Shown here in pieces: positions 41,756 to 51,481 of a stretch of 56,501 nucleotides of DNA (position 1 is the first letter of the stretch; each line of letters begins with the position of its first letter). The stretch is from assembly GCA_028871195.1 (NCBI GenBank), contig JAGWNT010000011.1, positions 1 to 56,501 of the forward strand, in the 5' to 3' direction. The DNA comes from REEB85 sp018971455. GTDB lineage: Bacteria > Pseudomonadota > Alphaproteobacteria > Acetobacterales > Acetobacteraceae. Position numbers and translations under genes: made by a program. The notes below the pieces were generated by a model. It had not been told where the DNA came from. It ran no database searches and saw nothing but the letters and a program-made list of their open reading frames with translations.

Positions 41756-42497
41756 GGCGCTTCTGGAATTGGGCGGCCTGATCAAGCGTTTCGGCGCGCT
41801 GCTGGTGACCGACGAGGTCAGCCTCGCGGTGCGCCCGGGCGAGATCCACGCCGTCATCGGCCCCAACGGCGCGGGCAAGACCAGCCTGGTGCAGCAGATC
41901 AGCGGCATCCTCGCCCCGGATGGCGGGCGGATCCTGCTCGATGGCCGCGACATCACGGCCCTGCCGCCGCATCGCCGCGCCCGGCTGGGGCTGGCGCGCG
42001 GCTTCCAGATCACCTCGGTGCTGGCGGAGTTTTCGGTGCGGGAGAATGTCGCCCTGGCGGCGCAGGCGATCGCCGGCTCCTCGTTCCGCTTCTTCCGCCC
42101 TGCCGCCGGCGAGGCGGCGCTGAACGCCGCCGCGGACGCCGCCCTGGACCGCGTCGGCCTAGCGGCGCGGGCGGCCGATCCGGCGCATCGGCTCAGCCAC
42201 GGCGAGAAGCGCCAGCTCGAGCTGGCCATGGCGCTCGCCCAGCATCCGCGCCTGCTGCTGCTCGACGAGCCGCTGGCCGGCGCCGGGCCGGACGAGACGG
42301 CGCGCCTCGTCACCCTGCTCGACGCGATGCGCGGGGATTGCGCCATCCTGCTGGTCGAGCACGACATGCAGGCGGTCTTCGCCCTGGCCGACACGGTGAG
42401 CGTGCTGGCGCAGGGGCGGCTCGTCGCCTCCGGCCCGCCGGCGGCGATCCGCGCCGATGCCGCGGTGCGCGAGCTCTATCTCGGCGAGACCGGTTGA
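41748..42497 (+). CDS. livG: Branched-chain-type ABC transporter ATPase LivG
   Basis: A 249-residue ATPase. Walker A is GPNGAGKTS, the signature is LSHGEKRQLELAMALA, Walker B is LLLLDEPLAG followed by the switch histidine in LLVEHDM. It energises uptake through LivHM. The start GTG 41748 lies inside livM. The signature motif LSHGE, in place of LSxGQ, is common in LivG. Confidence 0.93.
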   Translation: MAEALLELGGLIKRFGALLVTDEVSLAVRPGEIHAVIGPNGAGKTSLVQQISGILAPDGGRILLDGRDITALPPHRRARLGLARGFQITSVLAEFSVRENVALAAQAIAGSSFRFFRPAAGEAALNAAADAALDRVGLAARAADPAHRLSHGEKRQLELAMALAQHPRLLLLDEPLAGAGPDETARLVTLLDAMRGDCAILLVEHDMQAVFALADTVSVLAQGRLVASGPPAAIRADAAVRELYLGETG

Positions 42498-43183
42498 TGC
42501 TGGAATTGCGCGATGTGCGGTCCGGTTACGGGCAGATCCCGGTGCTGTTCGGCGTCTCGCTGGCCGTGGGCGAGGGCGAGATGGTGGCGCTGCTCGGGCG
42601 CAACGGCATGGGCAAGACGACGACCATCCGCACGCTGATGGGCATCCTGCCGGTGCGGGGCGGCAGCATCACCCTCGACGGCACCTCCCTGGCCGGCGCG
42701 CGGCCGTTCCGGATCGCGCGGCGCGGGCTCGGGCTGGTGCCGGAGGGACGCCAGGTGTTTCCGACCCTTTCGGTGACGGAGAACCTGCTGGCCACCGCGC
42801 GGCCGGGGCCGTGGAATGCGGCGCGCATCTTCGCCCTGTTCCCGCGCCTGCTCGAACGCCGGAGCCAGCGCGCCGGATTGCTGTCCGGCGGCGAGCAGCA
42901 GATGCTCGCCATCGGCCGCGCGCTGGCCACCAATCCGCGCCTGCTCATCCTGGACGAGGCGACGGAGGGGCTGGCGCCGCTGATCCGCGTCGAGATCTGG
43001 GCGTGCCTGGAGAAGCTGCGCGGCGAGCGCCTGGCGATTCTGGTGATCGACAAGAATATCGATGCGCTGCGCCGCCTCGCCGATCGCCATGTCATCATCG
43101 AGAAGGGGGTGACGGTGTGGTCGGGCAGCTCGGCCGCCCTCGCCGCGGCGCCCGAGGTGCTGCCGCGCTACCTGCATCTGTGA
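42497..43183 (+). CDS. livF: Branched-chain-type ABC transporter ATPase LivF
   Basis: A 228-residue ATPase. Walker A GRNGMGKTT, signature LSGGEQQMLAIGRAL, Walker B LLILDEATEGLAP (the LivF-typical ATEGLAP), and VPEGRQVFPTLSVTENL are all present. The usual H-loop histidine is replaced: the segment reads LVIDKNIDALRRLADRHVIIEKG, with no His directly after Walker B strand 9. It starts by sharing one base with the livG stop (TGATG). Confidence 0.93.
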   Translation: MLELRDVRSGYGQIPVLFGVSLAVGEGEMVALLGRNGMGKTTTIRTLMGILPVRGGSITLDGTSLAGARPFRIARRGLGLVPEGRQVFPTLSVTENLLATARPGPWNAARIFALFPRLLERRSQRAGLLSGGEQQMLAIGRALATNPRLLILDEATEGLAPLIRVEIWACLEKLRGERLAILVIDKNIDALRRLADRHVIIEKGVTVWSGSSAALAAAPEVLPRYLHL

Positions 43184-43270
43184 TCGTACCGCGGCGGGCA
43201 GGCGGCCGGTTTCATCGTTCTTTAAATCGCGCGTCCCATACTCCGGCCTGGAACCAATGGAGTGTGACAG

Positions 43271-45589
43271 ATGCGCCTGCTTCGCGATCGCTCGATCGGG
43301 GTGAAGCTGGGACTTGCCAGCCTCGGCGCGCTGGTGCTGCTGGCCGCGCTGGCGTGGTCCGCGCTGTCGGCGATGACGGCGCAGGACGGGCTCGCGCGGC
43401 GCGTCGTCGGCGCCTATGACTGGCGCGGGGACATCCTGAACGCGCTCGCCGCCGAGCGCGCCATGCAGGTCGCCGGGCGCGAGGTGCAGCTGGCGCAGAC
43501 CATGGCCGGCGTGCAGGCCGCCGGCAGCCGCGGCCAGGCGGCGGGCGCGCGGGCGCATGACATTCTCGCCCAGGTCGCGCGCGAGGCCGGCCCGGCGTCG
43601 CAGGGCGAGTTGCGCCGGGCAATGGCCAGCGTCGCCGCCTTCCGCTCCAAGATCGACCGGCTGGGAGACCTGCGCGGCGGCGCGCTGGCCGAGCGCGACG
43701 GCACCTTCATCAAGGTTCAGGCGGAATTCGAGAGCCGCCTGCGCGCGGTGAGCGACGCGGTGCAGATCGAGGATCTCAGCCCGTCCGAGCTTGCCGCGCT
43801 CATGGCCGATCTGCGCGGCTACGAGGCCGCCGGCATCACCCTGCGCGACACGGCGAACCGCTTCCTCGCCACCGGAGACATGGCCCTCAAATCCCGGCTG
43901 GCGGCGGCGGATGCGGCGGCGAAGGCGCATCTGCAGGGCATGCTCAAGGCGCGCGTCAGCCCGGATTTCCGCGCCGTGATGAAGAAGATGCAGGTCGCCG
44001 GCGATCATCTTTCCGATTCCGCCCACCAGCTGTTCGACGATGCCGCGGCGGTGGATCTGTTCGTGCGCGACGAGGTCGATCCGGCGAGCAAGGAGCTCGA
44101 ATCCTATCTCGGCGGTGCCAACGCGACCTTCGCCCGGCAGGCCGCGGCGGCGACCGCCCTGGCCGATGCCGGGGCGGTTTCGGCGCGCCGCCGCATCCTG
44201 ATGCTCGGCGGCGGCATCGCCCTGGTGCTGATCATGTCCGGCCTGGCGACGGCGCGCGCCGTCGGCCGGCCGATCGTGGCGATGACCCGCATCGTCCAGC
44301 GCATGGCCGAGGGTAAGGCCGCCGAGCCGGTCGCCTTCAAGGACCGCCGCGACGAGGTCGGCCGCATGGCCGCGGCCCTCGAGATCCTGCGCCAGGCCGT
44401 GCAGCGCGCCTTCGTGCAGGGGCAGATGATCGAACAGATGCCGCTCGGCGTGATGACCGCCGAGGCGAGCGGCGATTTCCGGATTTCCTACGTCAACGCC
44501 CAGACCCGCAAGCTGCTTGCCCCGATCGCCGCCGCCCTGCCGGTCGCGGTGGAGGATCTCGTCGGCCACAGCATCGACATGTTCCACGCGGCACCGGAGC
44601 GCCAGCGCGCCCTGCTGTCCGATCCCGCGCGCCTGCCGCACCGGGCGCGCGTGAAGATGGGTCAGACGATCTTCGAGCTCAACGTCTCGGCGCTGCGCGG
44701 CGCCGATGGCAGCTACGCCGGCCCCATGGTGGTATGGACCGATCTGACGCAGCAGGTGCAGCTCTCCCGCCGGTTCGAGGATTCGGTGGCCGGCATTGCC
44801 AGCGAGGTCGGCCACTCCGCCGCCGACATGCGCGCCAATGCCGCCTCCATGCGCGGCACTGCCGAGGATAGCGGCGCGCGGCTGGGCGTGGTGGCCGATG
44901 CCTCGCGCGACGCCACCGGCAACGTGCAGGCGGTGGCGGCCAGTGCGGAGGAGCTGGCGCGCTCGGTGGAGGAGATCGCCCGGCGGGTCGCCGAGAGTGC
45001 CGCCATCGCCGGCCAGGCGGTGAGCGAGGCGGAGGCGACGGATCGCTGCGTCGCCGGGCTGTCGGACGCGGCGGCGCGCATCGACGACGTGGTCAAGTTG
45101 ATCGGCGACATTGCCGGGCGCACCAACCTGCTGGCGCTCAACGCCACCATCGAGGCCGCGCGGGCGGGCGAGGCGGGCCGCGGGTTCGCCGTGGTCGCCG
45201 GCGAGGTGAAGACCCTGGCCAGCCAGACCGCCAAGGCGACCGGCGAGATTGCCGCCCAGATCACCGCCATGCAGGGCGCCACCTGCCAGGCGGTGGCGGC
45301 GTTGCGGTCCATCGGCGGCACCATCCAGCGCATGAACGAGATCGCCACCGCCATCGCCGGTGCGGTGGAGCAGCAGGGTGCCGCGACGCAGGAGATCGCC
45401 CGCGCCGTGCAGCAGGCCGCCGCCGGCACCGCGCAGGTCGATGGCAACATCGCCGAGGTGAGCGACGCGGTGCGCCGCACCGGCAGCCAGGCCGGCGAGG
45501 TGGTCAGCGCCGCCGAGGCGCTGACCGTCAAGAGCGCTGCCCTCTCGCGTGAGGTCGCCGAGTTCCTGCAGGCGATGCAGGCCGCGTGA
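43271..45589 (+). CDS. Methyl-accepting chemotaxis protein with HAMP and PAS-like domains
   Basis: A 772-residue chemoreceptor. A first transmembrane helix (about 10-35) is followed by a ~270-residue helical periplasmic sensor and a second helix (about 308-330, ILMLGGGIALVLIMSGLATA). A HAMP domain follows (GRPIVAMTRIVQRMAEGKA..EVGRMAAALEILRQ). A PAS-like segment (about 380-500, MIEQMPLGVMTAEASGDFRISYVNAQTRKLL) precedes the signalling domain, whose hairpin tip is IAGRTNLLALNATIEAARAGEAGRGFAVVAGEVKTLA. No CheR-tethering pentapeptide is visible at the C-terminus. It lies 87 bp after livF and may sense the transported compound, which is inference. GGAG precedes ATG 43271. Confidence 0.92.
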   Translation: MRLLRDRSIGVKLGLASLGALVLLAALAWSALSAMTAQDGLARRVVGAYDWRGDILNALAAERAMQVAGREVQLAQTMAGVQAAGSRGQAAGARAHDILAQVAREAGPASQGELRRAMASVAAFRSKIDRLGDLRGGALAERDGTFIKVQAEFESRLRAVSDAVQIEDLSPSELAALMADLRGYEAAGITLRDTANRFLATGDMALKSRLAAADAAAKAHLQGMLKARVSPDFRAVMKKMQVAGDHLSDSAHQLFDDAAAVDLFVRDEVDPASKELESYLGGANATFARQAAAATALADAGAVSARRRILMLGGGIALVLIMSGLATARAVGRPIVAMTRIVQRMAEGKAAEPVAFKDRRDEVGRMAAALEILRQAVQRAFVQGQMIEQMPLGVMTAEASGDFRISYVNAQTRKLLAPIAAALPVAVEDLVGHSIDMFHAAPERQRALLSDPARLPHRARVKMGQTIFELNVSALRGADGSYAGPMVVWTDLTQQVQLSRRFEDSVAGIASEVGHSAADMRANAASMRGTAEDSGARLGVVADASRDATGNVQAVAASAEELARSVEEIARRVAESAAIAGQAVSEAEATDRCVAGLSDAAARIDDVVKLIGDIAGRTNLLALNATIEAARAGEAGRGFAVVAGEVKTLASQTAKATGEIAAQITAMQGATCQAVAALRSIGGTIQRMNEIATAIAGAVEQQGAATQEIARAVQQAAAGTAQVDGNIAEVSDAVRRTGSQAGEVVSAAEALTVKSAALSREVAEFLQAMQAA

Positions 45590-45593
45590 GGGG

Positions 45594-46556
45594 CTATTTC
45601 ACCAGATTGGCGGGCGTGCGGCCGGCCAGCAGGGCGGCGATGCCGTCGAGGACGATGTTGCCCATGGCGTCGCGCGTTTCGGTGGTCGCGCTGCCCAGAT
45701 GCGGCAGCAGCACCACGTTCTCCAGCCCGACATAGCCCGGATTGAGCCGCGGTTCGCCGTCATAGACGTCGAGCCCGGCATAGCCGATCTGGCCGGAGCG
45801 CAGTGCGGCGATCAGGGCGGCATCGTCCACCAGCGTGCCGCGCGCCGCGTTGGCGACCACCGCACCCCGCGGCATCTGCGCGATGCGCGCCGCGTTCAGC
45901 CACTGGCGCGTTTCCACCCCGCCCGGCGCGTTCAGCGACAGCACGTCGCACACCGGCAGGAAGGTCGCCTCGGTGGCATGGAAGGTCGCACCCTGCTCCA
46001 GCTCCGGCGGCAGGCGGGCGATGTCGTGGTAATGCACCTCCATGCCGAAGGCGCGCGCCATGCGGGCAAGTTCGCGGCCGATGCGGCCCATGCCGAAAAT
46101 GCCGATGCGGCGGCCGGAGACCAGCGTGCCCATGAGCTGCGTCGGCGCCCAGCCGGTCCAGGTGCCGCTGCGCACCAGCCGCTCGCCCTCGCCGGCGCGG
46201 CGCGCCGCGGCGAGGATGAGCAGCATGGCGCACTCTGCGGTCGCCACCGACAGCACGTCCGGCGTGTTGCACACCGGAATGCCGCGCGCCCGGGCCGCCG
46301 GCATGTCGATATGGTCGTAGCCCACGCTGAAGGTGCCGATCACCTTCACGCTGGCCGGCAGGGCGGCGATGGTCGCGGCGTCGAGGCGCTCGGCGGGGCA
46401 GCACAGCACGGCATCCGCGCCCGCGCTCATGGCGATGATGTCGGCGGGGCTGCGCGTGGCGTCGGTGGCGTTCAGCCTTGCGTCGAACTCGCGCGTGGCG
46501 CGCGCCTCGATGGCGGGCGGCAGCCGGCGGGTGACGAACAGGACGGGCTTGGTCAT
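45594..46556 (-). CDS. D-2-hydroxyacid dehydrogenase (glyoxylate/hydroxypyruvate reductase-like)
   Basis: A 320-residue NAD(P)-dependent dehydrogenase. The nucleotide-binding motif is RIGIFGMGRIGRELARMA; the substrate-binding arginine lies in VANAARGTLVDDAAL, the catalytic Glu in YAGLDVYDGEP, and the acid histidine in LLPHLGSATTETR. VIGTFSVGYDHIDMPAA is the family's catalytic-domain signature. It reduces glyoxylate, hydroxypyruvate or a related 2-oxoacid. It is the second gene of a tandem pair, 11 bp after its paralog. Confidence 0.9.
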   Translation of the reverse strand: MTKPVLFVTRRLPPAIEARATREFDARLNATDATRSPADIIAMSAGADAVLCCPAERLDAATIAALPASVKVIGTFSVGYDHIDMPAARARGIPVCNTPDVLSVATAECAMLLILAAARRAGEGERLVRSGTWTGWAPTQLMGTLVSGRRIGIFGMGRIGRELARMARAFGMEVHYHDIARLPPELEQGATFHATEATFLPVCDVLSLNAPGGVETRQWLNAARIAQMPRGAVVANAARGTLVDDAALIAALRSGQIGYAGLDVYDGEPRLNPGYVGLENVVLLPHLGSATTETRDAMGNIVLDGIAALLAGRTPANLVK

Positions 46557-46567
46557 GGCGGTTTCCT

Positions 46568-47533
46568 TCAGCTCCAGAGCGGGTCGATGGGCGGGCGGCC
46601 GGCGAGCACCGCGGCGATGTTGTCCAGCGCCCGGAATCCCATGGCATTGCGCGTCTCCACCGTGGCACTGCCCATGTGCGGCGTGAGGAACACGTTGGGC
46701 AGGGCGGCGAAGCGCCGGTCGAAGGCCGGCTCGTTGCGGAACACGTCGAGCCCGGCGGCGCGCAGATGGCCGGAGGCGAGGGCGGCGAGCAGCGCCTCCT
46801 CATCGACCAGCCCGCCGCGCGAGACGTTGACGAACACCGCCCCCTCGGGCAGCAGCGCGAAGGTCTCGGCGTTCATCACCGACGCGGTGGCTGCCCCGCC
46901 CGGCGCGTGCAGCGAGAGGATGTCGCAATGCGGCAGCATGGCGCGCAGATCGGCGAAATAGGTCGCCCCCTGTTCCTGCTCGGGCGCCAGGCGGCGCGGG
47001 CCGCTGTAGAGCACCTTCATGCCGAAGCCGCGGGCGCGGGCGGCCACCGCGCCGCCGATCCGCCCGAGGCCGAGGATGCCGAGCGTCTTGCCCCACACCC
47101 GCGTGCCCATCATCTCGCCCAGCCCGAAGCCGTGCCGCCAGCCGTCGCGCATGATCTTGTCGTATTCGAACCCCCGCCGGCAGGCGTTCAGGATCAGCAT
47201 GAAGGCGAGATCGGCGGTGCACTCGGTCAGCACGTCCGGCGTGTTGGTCACCGGCAGGCCGCGCGCGCGGGCGGCGGCGATGTCGATATGGTCGGTGCCC
47301 ACGCTGCACGTCGCCGCGATCTTCACATGCGCCGGCACGCGCGCGATGACACCGGCATTGAAGGGCAGGTGGGAGGTCAGCATCAGCGCGTCCGCCCGCG
47401 TCTCGGCGAGCATGGCGATCACCGTGTCGGCATCCATGTCCCGGCCCTCGGGATAGGGGCAGTCGAACTCGGCGCGGATGCGCGCGGCGACGGCGGGGGG
47501 GATCTGACGGCTGACGATCAGGCGCGGCTTCAT
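46568..47533 (-). CDS. D-2-hydroxyacid dehydrogenase, tandem paralog
   Basis: A 321-residue paralog of the downstream gene. Matching motifs: TLGILGLGRIGGAVAARA, VNVSRGGLVDEEALL, AAGLDVFRNEP and LTPHMGSATVETRNAMG. Identity between the two is moderate, so the duplication is not recent. It differs in the helix after the signature (HGFGLGEMMGTRVWG), which may alter specificity. It is divergent from hyuA across 127 bp. Confidence 0.9.
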   Translation of the reverse strand: MKPRLIVSRQIPPAVAARIRAEFDCPYPEGRDMDADTVIAMLAETRADALMLTSHLPFNAGVIARVPAHVKIAATCSVGTDHIDIAAARARGLPVTNTPDVLTECTADLAFMLILNACRRGFEYDKIMRDGWRHGFGLGEMMGTRVWGKTLGILGLGRIGGAVAARARGFGMKVLYSGPRRLAPEQEQGATYFADLRAMLPHCDILSLHAPGGAATASVMNAETFALLPEGAVFVNVSRGGLVDEEALLAALASGHLRAAGLDVFRNEPAFDRRFAALPNVFLTPHMGSATVETRNAMGFRALDNIAAVLAGRPPIDPLWS

Positions 47534-47660
47534 GGCGTTCCCTCATGCTCTCGGGGCGTTTATGGCCGCCATGGCGGGGTTCTGGAAGGGGGGAAGCTTG
47601 CCATGCGGCCGATGCGGCGGTTGACTGCCCGCCACACTGCACAACGGACCCGCCCCCTCC

Positions 47661-49739
47661 ATGCGCTCTGCCCGGCTTGCCGTCGATATTGGCGGCACCT
47701 TCACCGATCTCGCCCTCGAGCATGAGGGCCGGCGCAGCACCGCCAAGGTGCTGACCACGCCGGCCGCCCCCGAGCAGGGGGTGATGGAGGGGGTGCGGGC
47801 GATCCTGGCGCGGGCCGGGCTCGCCCCGGCCGACATCGCCATCCTCATCCATGGCACGACGCTGGCCACCAACGCGCTGATCGAGCGCAAGGGCGCGCGC
47901 ACGGCGTTGCTGACCACCGAGGGGTTCCGCGACGTTCTGGCCCTCGGCAATGAGAGCCGCTACGACCAGTACGATCTCAACATCGTGCTGCCCGAGCCCC
48001 TGGTGCCGCGCCATCTGCGCCTGCCGGTGCCGGAGCGCCTGGACAATACCGGCGCCGTCCTGCGCCCGCTCGACGAGGCGGCGCTGCGCGCGCTGGTGCC
48101 GGTGCTGCGGCGGGAAGCGGTGGAGAGCCTGGCCATCGGCTTTCTGCACGCCTTCGCCAACCCCGCCCATGAGCGGCGGGCGCGGGCCATCCTGGCCGAG
48201 GAGATGCCCGGCCTGCCGGTCAGCCTCTCCTCGGAGGTGTCGCCCGAGATGCGCGAATGGGAGCGCTTCTCCACCACCGCGGCCAACGCCTATGTGCAGC
48301 CGTTGATGGCCAGCTACCTGCGCCGGCTGGAGGCCGGGCTGCGCGGCCTGGGCCTGGACGCGCCGATCTTCCTGATGCTCTCGGGCGGCGGGCTGACCAC
48401 CATCGAGACGGCCTGCCGCTTCCCGATCCGCCTGGTTGAGAGCGGGCCTGCGGGCGGGGCGATCTTCTCCGCCCATGTCGCCCGCCAATGCGGCCTGCCC
48501 GGCGTGCTGTCCTTCGACATGGGCGGCACCACGGCGAAGATCTGCCTGATCGACGAGTTCCAGCCGCAGACCTCGCGCAGCTTCGAGGTGGCGCGGATCG
48601 GGCGGTTCCGCAAAGGCTCCGGCCTGCCGCTGCGCATTCCGGTGATCGAAATGGTCGAGATCGGCGCGGGCGGCGGCTCGCTCGCCCATGTCGACAGCCT
48701 GGGGCGCATCGCCGTCGGGCCGGAGAGTGCCGGGGCCGATCCGGGGCCGGCCTGCTACGGGCGCGGCGGCGCGCACCCGGCGGTGACCGACGCCAATCTG
48801 CTGCTCGGCCGCTACGACCCGCAGCTTTTCGCCGGTGGGACGATGGTGCTCCAGCCCCAGGCGGCGCGACGTGCGCTCGAGGCCGATATCGGCGCCCGGC
48901 TCTCCCTGTCGCCCGAAATGGCCGCACTGGGCGTGATCGAGATGGTGGACGAGAACATGGCCAACGCGGCGCGCGTCCACGCCATCGAATCGGGAAAAAC
49001 CTATGGCGGGCGCACGCTGATCGCATTCGGCGGCGGCGGGCCGGTGCATGCCTGCCGGGTGGCGGAGAAGATCGGCATCGCGCGCGTGCTGGTACCCTCG
49101 GGTGCGGGCGTCGGCAGCGCCATCGGCTTCCTGCGCGCGCCGGTCGGCTATGAGGTGGTGCGCAGCCTCTACCAGCGCTTCTCCACCTTCGATGTCGCCG
49201 CGGTGAACGCGCTGCTGGCCGACATGGCGCGCGAGGCGGCCGGCGTGGTGGCGCAGGGCAGCTTCGGCGCGCCGACGCGCGAGACCCGGATCGCCTACAT
49301 GCGCTATGTCGGCCAGGGCCATGAGATCGCCGTCCCGCTGCCGGCGCGCACCCTGGCCGCGGCGGATGTGGCCGGCATCCGCGCCGCCTATGACCGCGAA
49401 TATGCCCGCTTCTACGACCGCCCGGTGCCGGGCTCGGATGTCGAGATCATGAGCTACGCCGTGGTGGTGGCGACGATCGCAGCCGACCTGGCCGATCCGC
49501 CGCCGCCGCCCCCGCCCGGCGCCGCGGCCCCCGCCGCCGCGCGGCCGGTGCGTGACACCGCCACCGGCATCGTGGCCGACTGGGCCATTCACGATCGCGC
49601 GGCGCTGGCCGCCGGCGTGCGCATCGCGGGTCCGGCCATCATCGCGGAGGACGAGACCTCCACGCTGGTCGGCCCCGGCTGGTCGGCGGCATTGAACGGC
49701 CTCGGCTACATCGAACTCCGGCGCGGAGAAGCAGCATGA
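47661..49739 (+). CDS. hyuA: Hydantoinase/oxoprolinase subunit A (HyuA-like)
   Basis: A 692-residue ATP-dependent amidohydrolase subunit. The N-terminal ASKHA motif is LAVDIGGTFTDLALEHEG; HGTTLATNALIERKGARTALLTTEGFRDVL follows. The core has SGPAGGAIFSAHVARQCG, SFDMGGTTAKICLID and AFGGGGPVHACRVAEKIGI. A C-terminal acetone-carboxylase-like domain carries a Pro-rich linker (PPPPPPPGAAAPAAA). With HyuB it opens hydantoin, 5-oxoproline or similar cyclic amides using ATP. It overlaps hyuB by 4 bp. Confidence 0.93.
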   Translation: MRSARLAVDIGGTFTDLALEHEGRRSTAKVLTTPAAPEQGVMEGVRAILARAGLAPADIAILIHGTTLATNALIERKGARTALLTTEGFRDVLALGNESRYDQYDLNIVLPEPLVPRHLRLPVPERLDNTGAVLRPLDEAALRALVPVLRREAVESLAIGFLHAFANPAHERRARAILAEEMPGLPVSLSSEVSPEMREWERFSTTAANAYVQPLMASYLRRLEAGLRGLGLDAPIFLMLSGGGLTTIETACRFPIRLVESGPAGGAIFSAHVARQCGLPGVLSFDMGGTTAKICLIDEFQPQTSRSFEVARIGRFRKGSGLPLRIPVIEMVEIGAGGGSLAHVDSLGRIAVGPESAGADPGPACYGRGGAHPAVTDANLLLGRYDPQLFAGGTMVLQPQAARRALEADIGARLSLSPEMAALGVIEMVDENMANAARVHAIESGKTYGGRTLIAFGGGGPVHACRVAEKIGIARVLVPSGAGVGSAIGFLRAPVGYEVVRSLYQRFSTFDVAAVNALLADMAREAAGVVAQGSFGAPTRETRIAYMRYVGQGHEIAVPLPARTLAAADVAGIRAAYDREYARFYDRPVPGSDVEIMSYAVVVATIAADLADPPPPPPPGAAAPAAARPVRDTATGIVADWAIHDRAALAAGVRIAGPAIIAEDETSTLVGPGWSAALNGLGYIELRRGEAA

Positions 49740-51463
49740 GCGACAGCCAGCAGGCCCTGGCCGGCATCCAGCGGCAGATCATGTGGAACCGCCTGATCGC
49801 GGTGGTGGAGGAGCAGGCGCAGACGATGATCCGCACCGCCTTCAGCACCACGGTGCGCGAGGCGGGCGACCTCTCGGCCGGCATCTTCGACCTGCAGGGC
49901 CGCATGCTCGCCCAGGCGGTGACCGGCACGCCCGGCCACGTCAATTCCATGATGGAGAGCGTCGGTCATTTCCTTGCCAAGTTTCCCGCCGAGACGATGC
50001 AGGAGGGCGACCATTACATCACCAACGACCCGTGGCTCGGCACCGGCCACCTGCATGATCTGACGGTGGTGACACCGGCGTTCCGCCGCGGCAAGGTGAT
50101 CGGGCTGTTCGCCAACACCGCCCATGTCATCGATGTCGGCGGCCTCGGCATGGGTCCGGAGGGGCGCTCGGTCTTCGAGGAAGGGATCTACATCCCGATC
50201 GTCAAATGCTTCGATCGCGGTGTGCCCAACGCGACCTTCTTCGATTTCATCCGCGCCGGCTCCCGCCTGCCCGTCGAGTTGGAGGGAGACGTCTATTCGC
50301 TGTGCGCCTGCAACGAGGCGGGCGCGCGGCGGCTGGTGCAGATGATGGACGAGTTCGAAATGAGCAGCCTCGATCCGCTCGCCGCCTTCATCTTCGAAAG
50401 CTCGCTGCGCGCCACCGAGGCCGAGATCGCCAAGCTGCGCGCCGGCACCACCAGGGCCGAGATCAGCTCCGACGGCTATGAGGAGGAGGTCACGCTGCGC
50501 GCGGCGATGACCATCGGCGCGGGAACCATCGAGGTCGATTTCGCCGGCACCTCGGGCCTGTCCCAGCGCGGCATCAACGTGCCGGCCGCCTATTGCCGCG
50601 CCTATGCCAGTTTCGGCATCAAGGTCGTGGTGGCGCCGGACATCCCCAACAACTGGGCGAGCCTGGCGCCGTTCCGCATGCGCATCCCCGAGGGCTGCAT
50701 CCTCAACGCGCCGCGCCCCTATCCGGTCTCGGTGCGCCACGTCGTCGGCCAGCTTCTGCCCGATCTGATGATGGGCTGCCTGCACCAGGTGGTGCCCGAC
50801 CGCGTCACCGCCGAGGGCTCGTCCTGCCTGTGGAACCCCCCCCTGCGCGGCGGTGCCAGCGTCTCCGGCCAGGGCCGCAGCAATCGCCCGGTGCTGCCCG
50901 ATTTCGAGGTCATCACCTTCAATTCCGGCGGCACCGGCGCGCGGCCGACGCGCGACGGGCTGGACGGCACGGCCTTTCCCTCTGGCGTGCGCACCATGCC
51001 GGTGGAGGCCACCGAGAACGTGGCGCCCGTGGTGTTCTGGAAGAAGGAGCTGCGCGCCGACAGCGCCGGTGCCGGCCGCACCCGTGGCGGCTTCGGGCAG
51101 GTGATGGAGATCGGCACCAAGGGCGAGCTGGAATTCGCCGTCAACGCCATCTTCGACCGTGTCGCCCATCCGCCCAAGGGCCGCGAGGGCGGCGGCGACG
51201 GCGCGGGCGGGCAGGTGCGGCTGGCCTCCGGGGCCGCGCTGCGCACCAAGGGCTTCCAGATCATCCCCGATGGCGAGCGCCTGCTGCTGCTGCTGCCCGG
51301 CGGCGGCGGCATGGGCGAGGCCGGCGCGCGGGATCCGGCCCTGGTGGCGCGCGACGTGCGTGACGGCCTGGTGTCGGTCGGGAACGCCGCGAAAATCTAC
51401 AAGGTTGCCCTTTCCGCCGACGGCGTGATCGATGCCGCCGCCACCGCCGCCCTGCGAAGCTGA
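49736..51463 (+). CDS. hyuB: Hydantoinase/oxoprolinase subunit B (HyuB-like)
   Basis: A 575-residue partner of HyuA. The N-terminus QRQIMWNRLIAVVEEQAQTMIRTAFSTTVREAGDLSAGIFD and HYITNDPWLGTGHLHD are diagnostic, as are NVPAAYCRAYASFGIK and VRHVVGQLLPDLMMGCLHQVVPDRV. It supplies the other half of the ATP-dependent amidohydrolase in the cytoplasm. It is followed after 18 bp by an N-acyl-D-amino-acid deacylase gene, consistent with one catabolic operon. Confidence 0.93.
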   Translation: MSDSQQALAGIQRQIMWNRLIAVVEEQAQTMIRTAFSTTVREAGDLSAGIFDLQGRMLAQAVTGTPGHVNSMMESVGHFLAKFPAETMQEGDHYITNDPWLGTGHLHDLTVVTPAFRRGKVIGLFANTAHVIDVGGLGMGPEGRSVFEEGIYIPIVKCFDRGVPNATFFDFIRAGSRLPVELEGDVYSLCACNEAGARRLVQMMDEFEMSSLDPLAAFIFESSLRATEAEIAKLRAGTTRAEISSDGYEEEVTLRAAMTIGAGTIEVDFAGTSGLSQRGINVPAAYCRAYASFGIKVVVAPDIPNNWASLAPFRMRIPEGCILNAPRPYPVSVRHVVGQLLPDLMMGCLHQVVPDRVTAEGSSCLWNPPLRGGASVSGQGRSNRPVLPDFEVITFNSGGTGARPTRDGLDGTAFPSGVRTMPVEATENVAPVVFWKKELRADSAGAGRTRGGFGQVMEIGTKGELEFAVNAIFDRVAHPPKGREGGGDGAGGQVRLASGAALRTKGFQIIPDGERLLLLLPGGGGMGEAGARDPALVARDVRDGLVSVGNAAKIYKVALSADGVIDAAATAALRS

Positions 51464-51481
51464 CGAACCGAGGAGCCGGAC

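Noticed and set aside
43184..43270. Flagellar sigma-28 promoter before the chemoreceptor (TAAATCGC...TCCGG)
   Set aside because: The -10 part does not resemble GCCGATAA; the match is too poor.
45594..47533. Gene duplication as a recent event
   Set aside because: The two hydroxyacid dehydrogenases differ widely outside the core motifs, so the pair is old.
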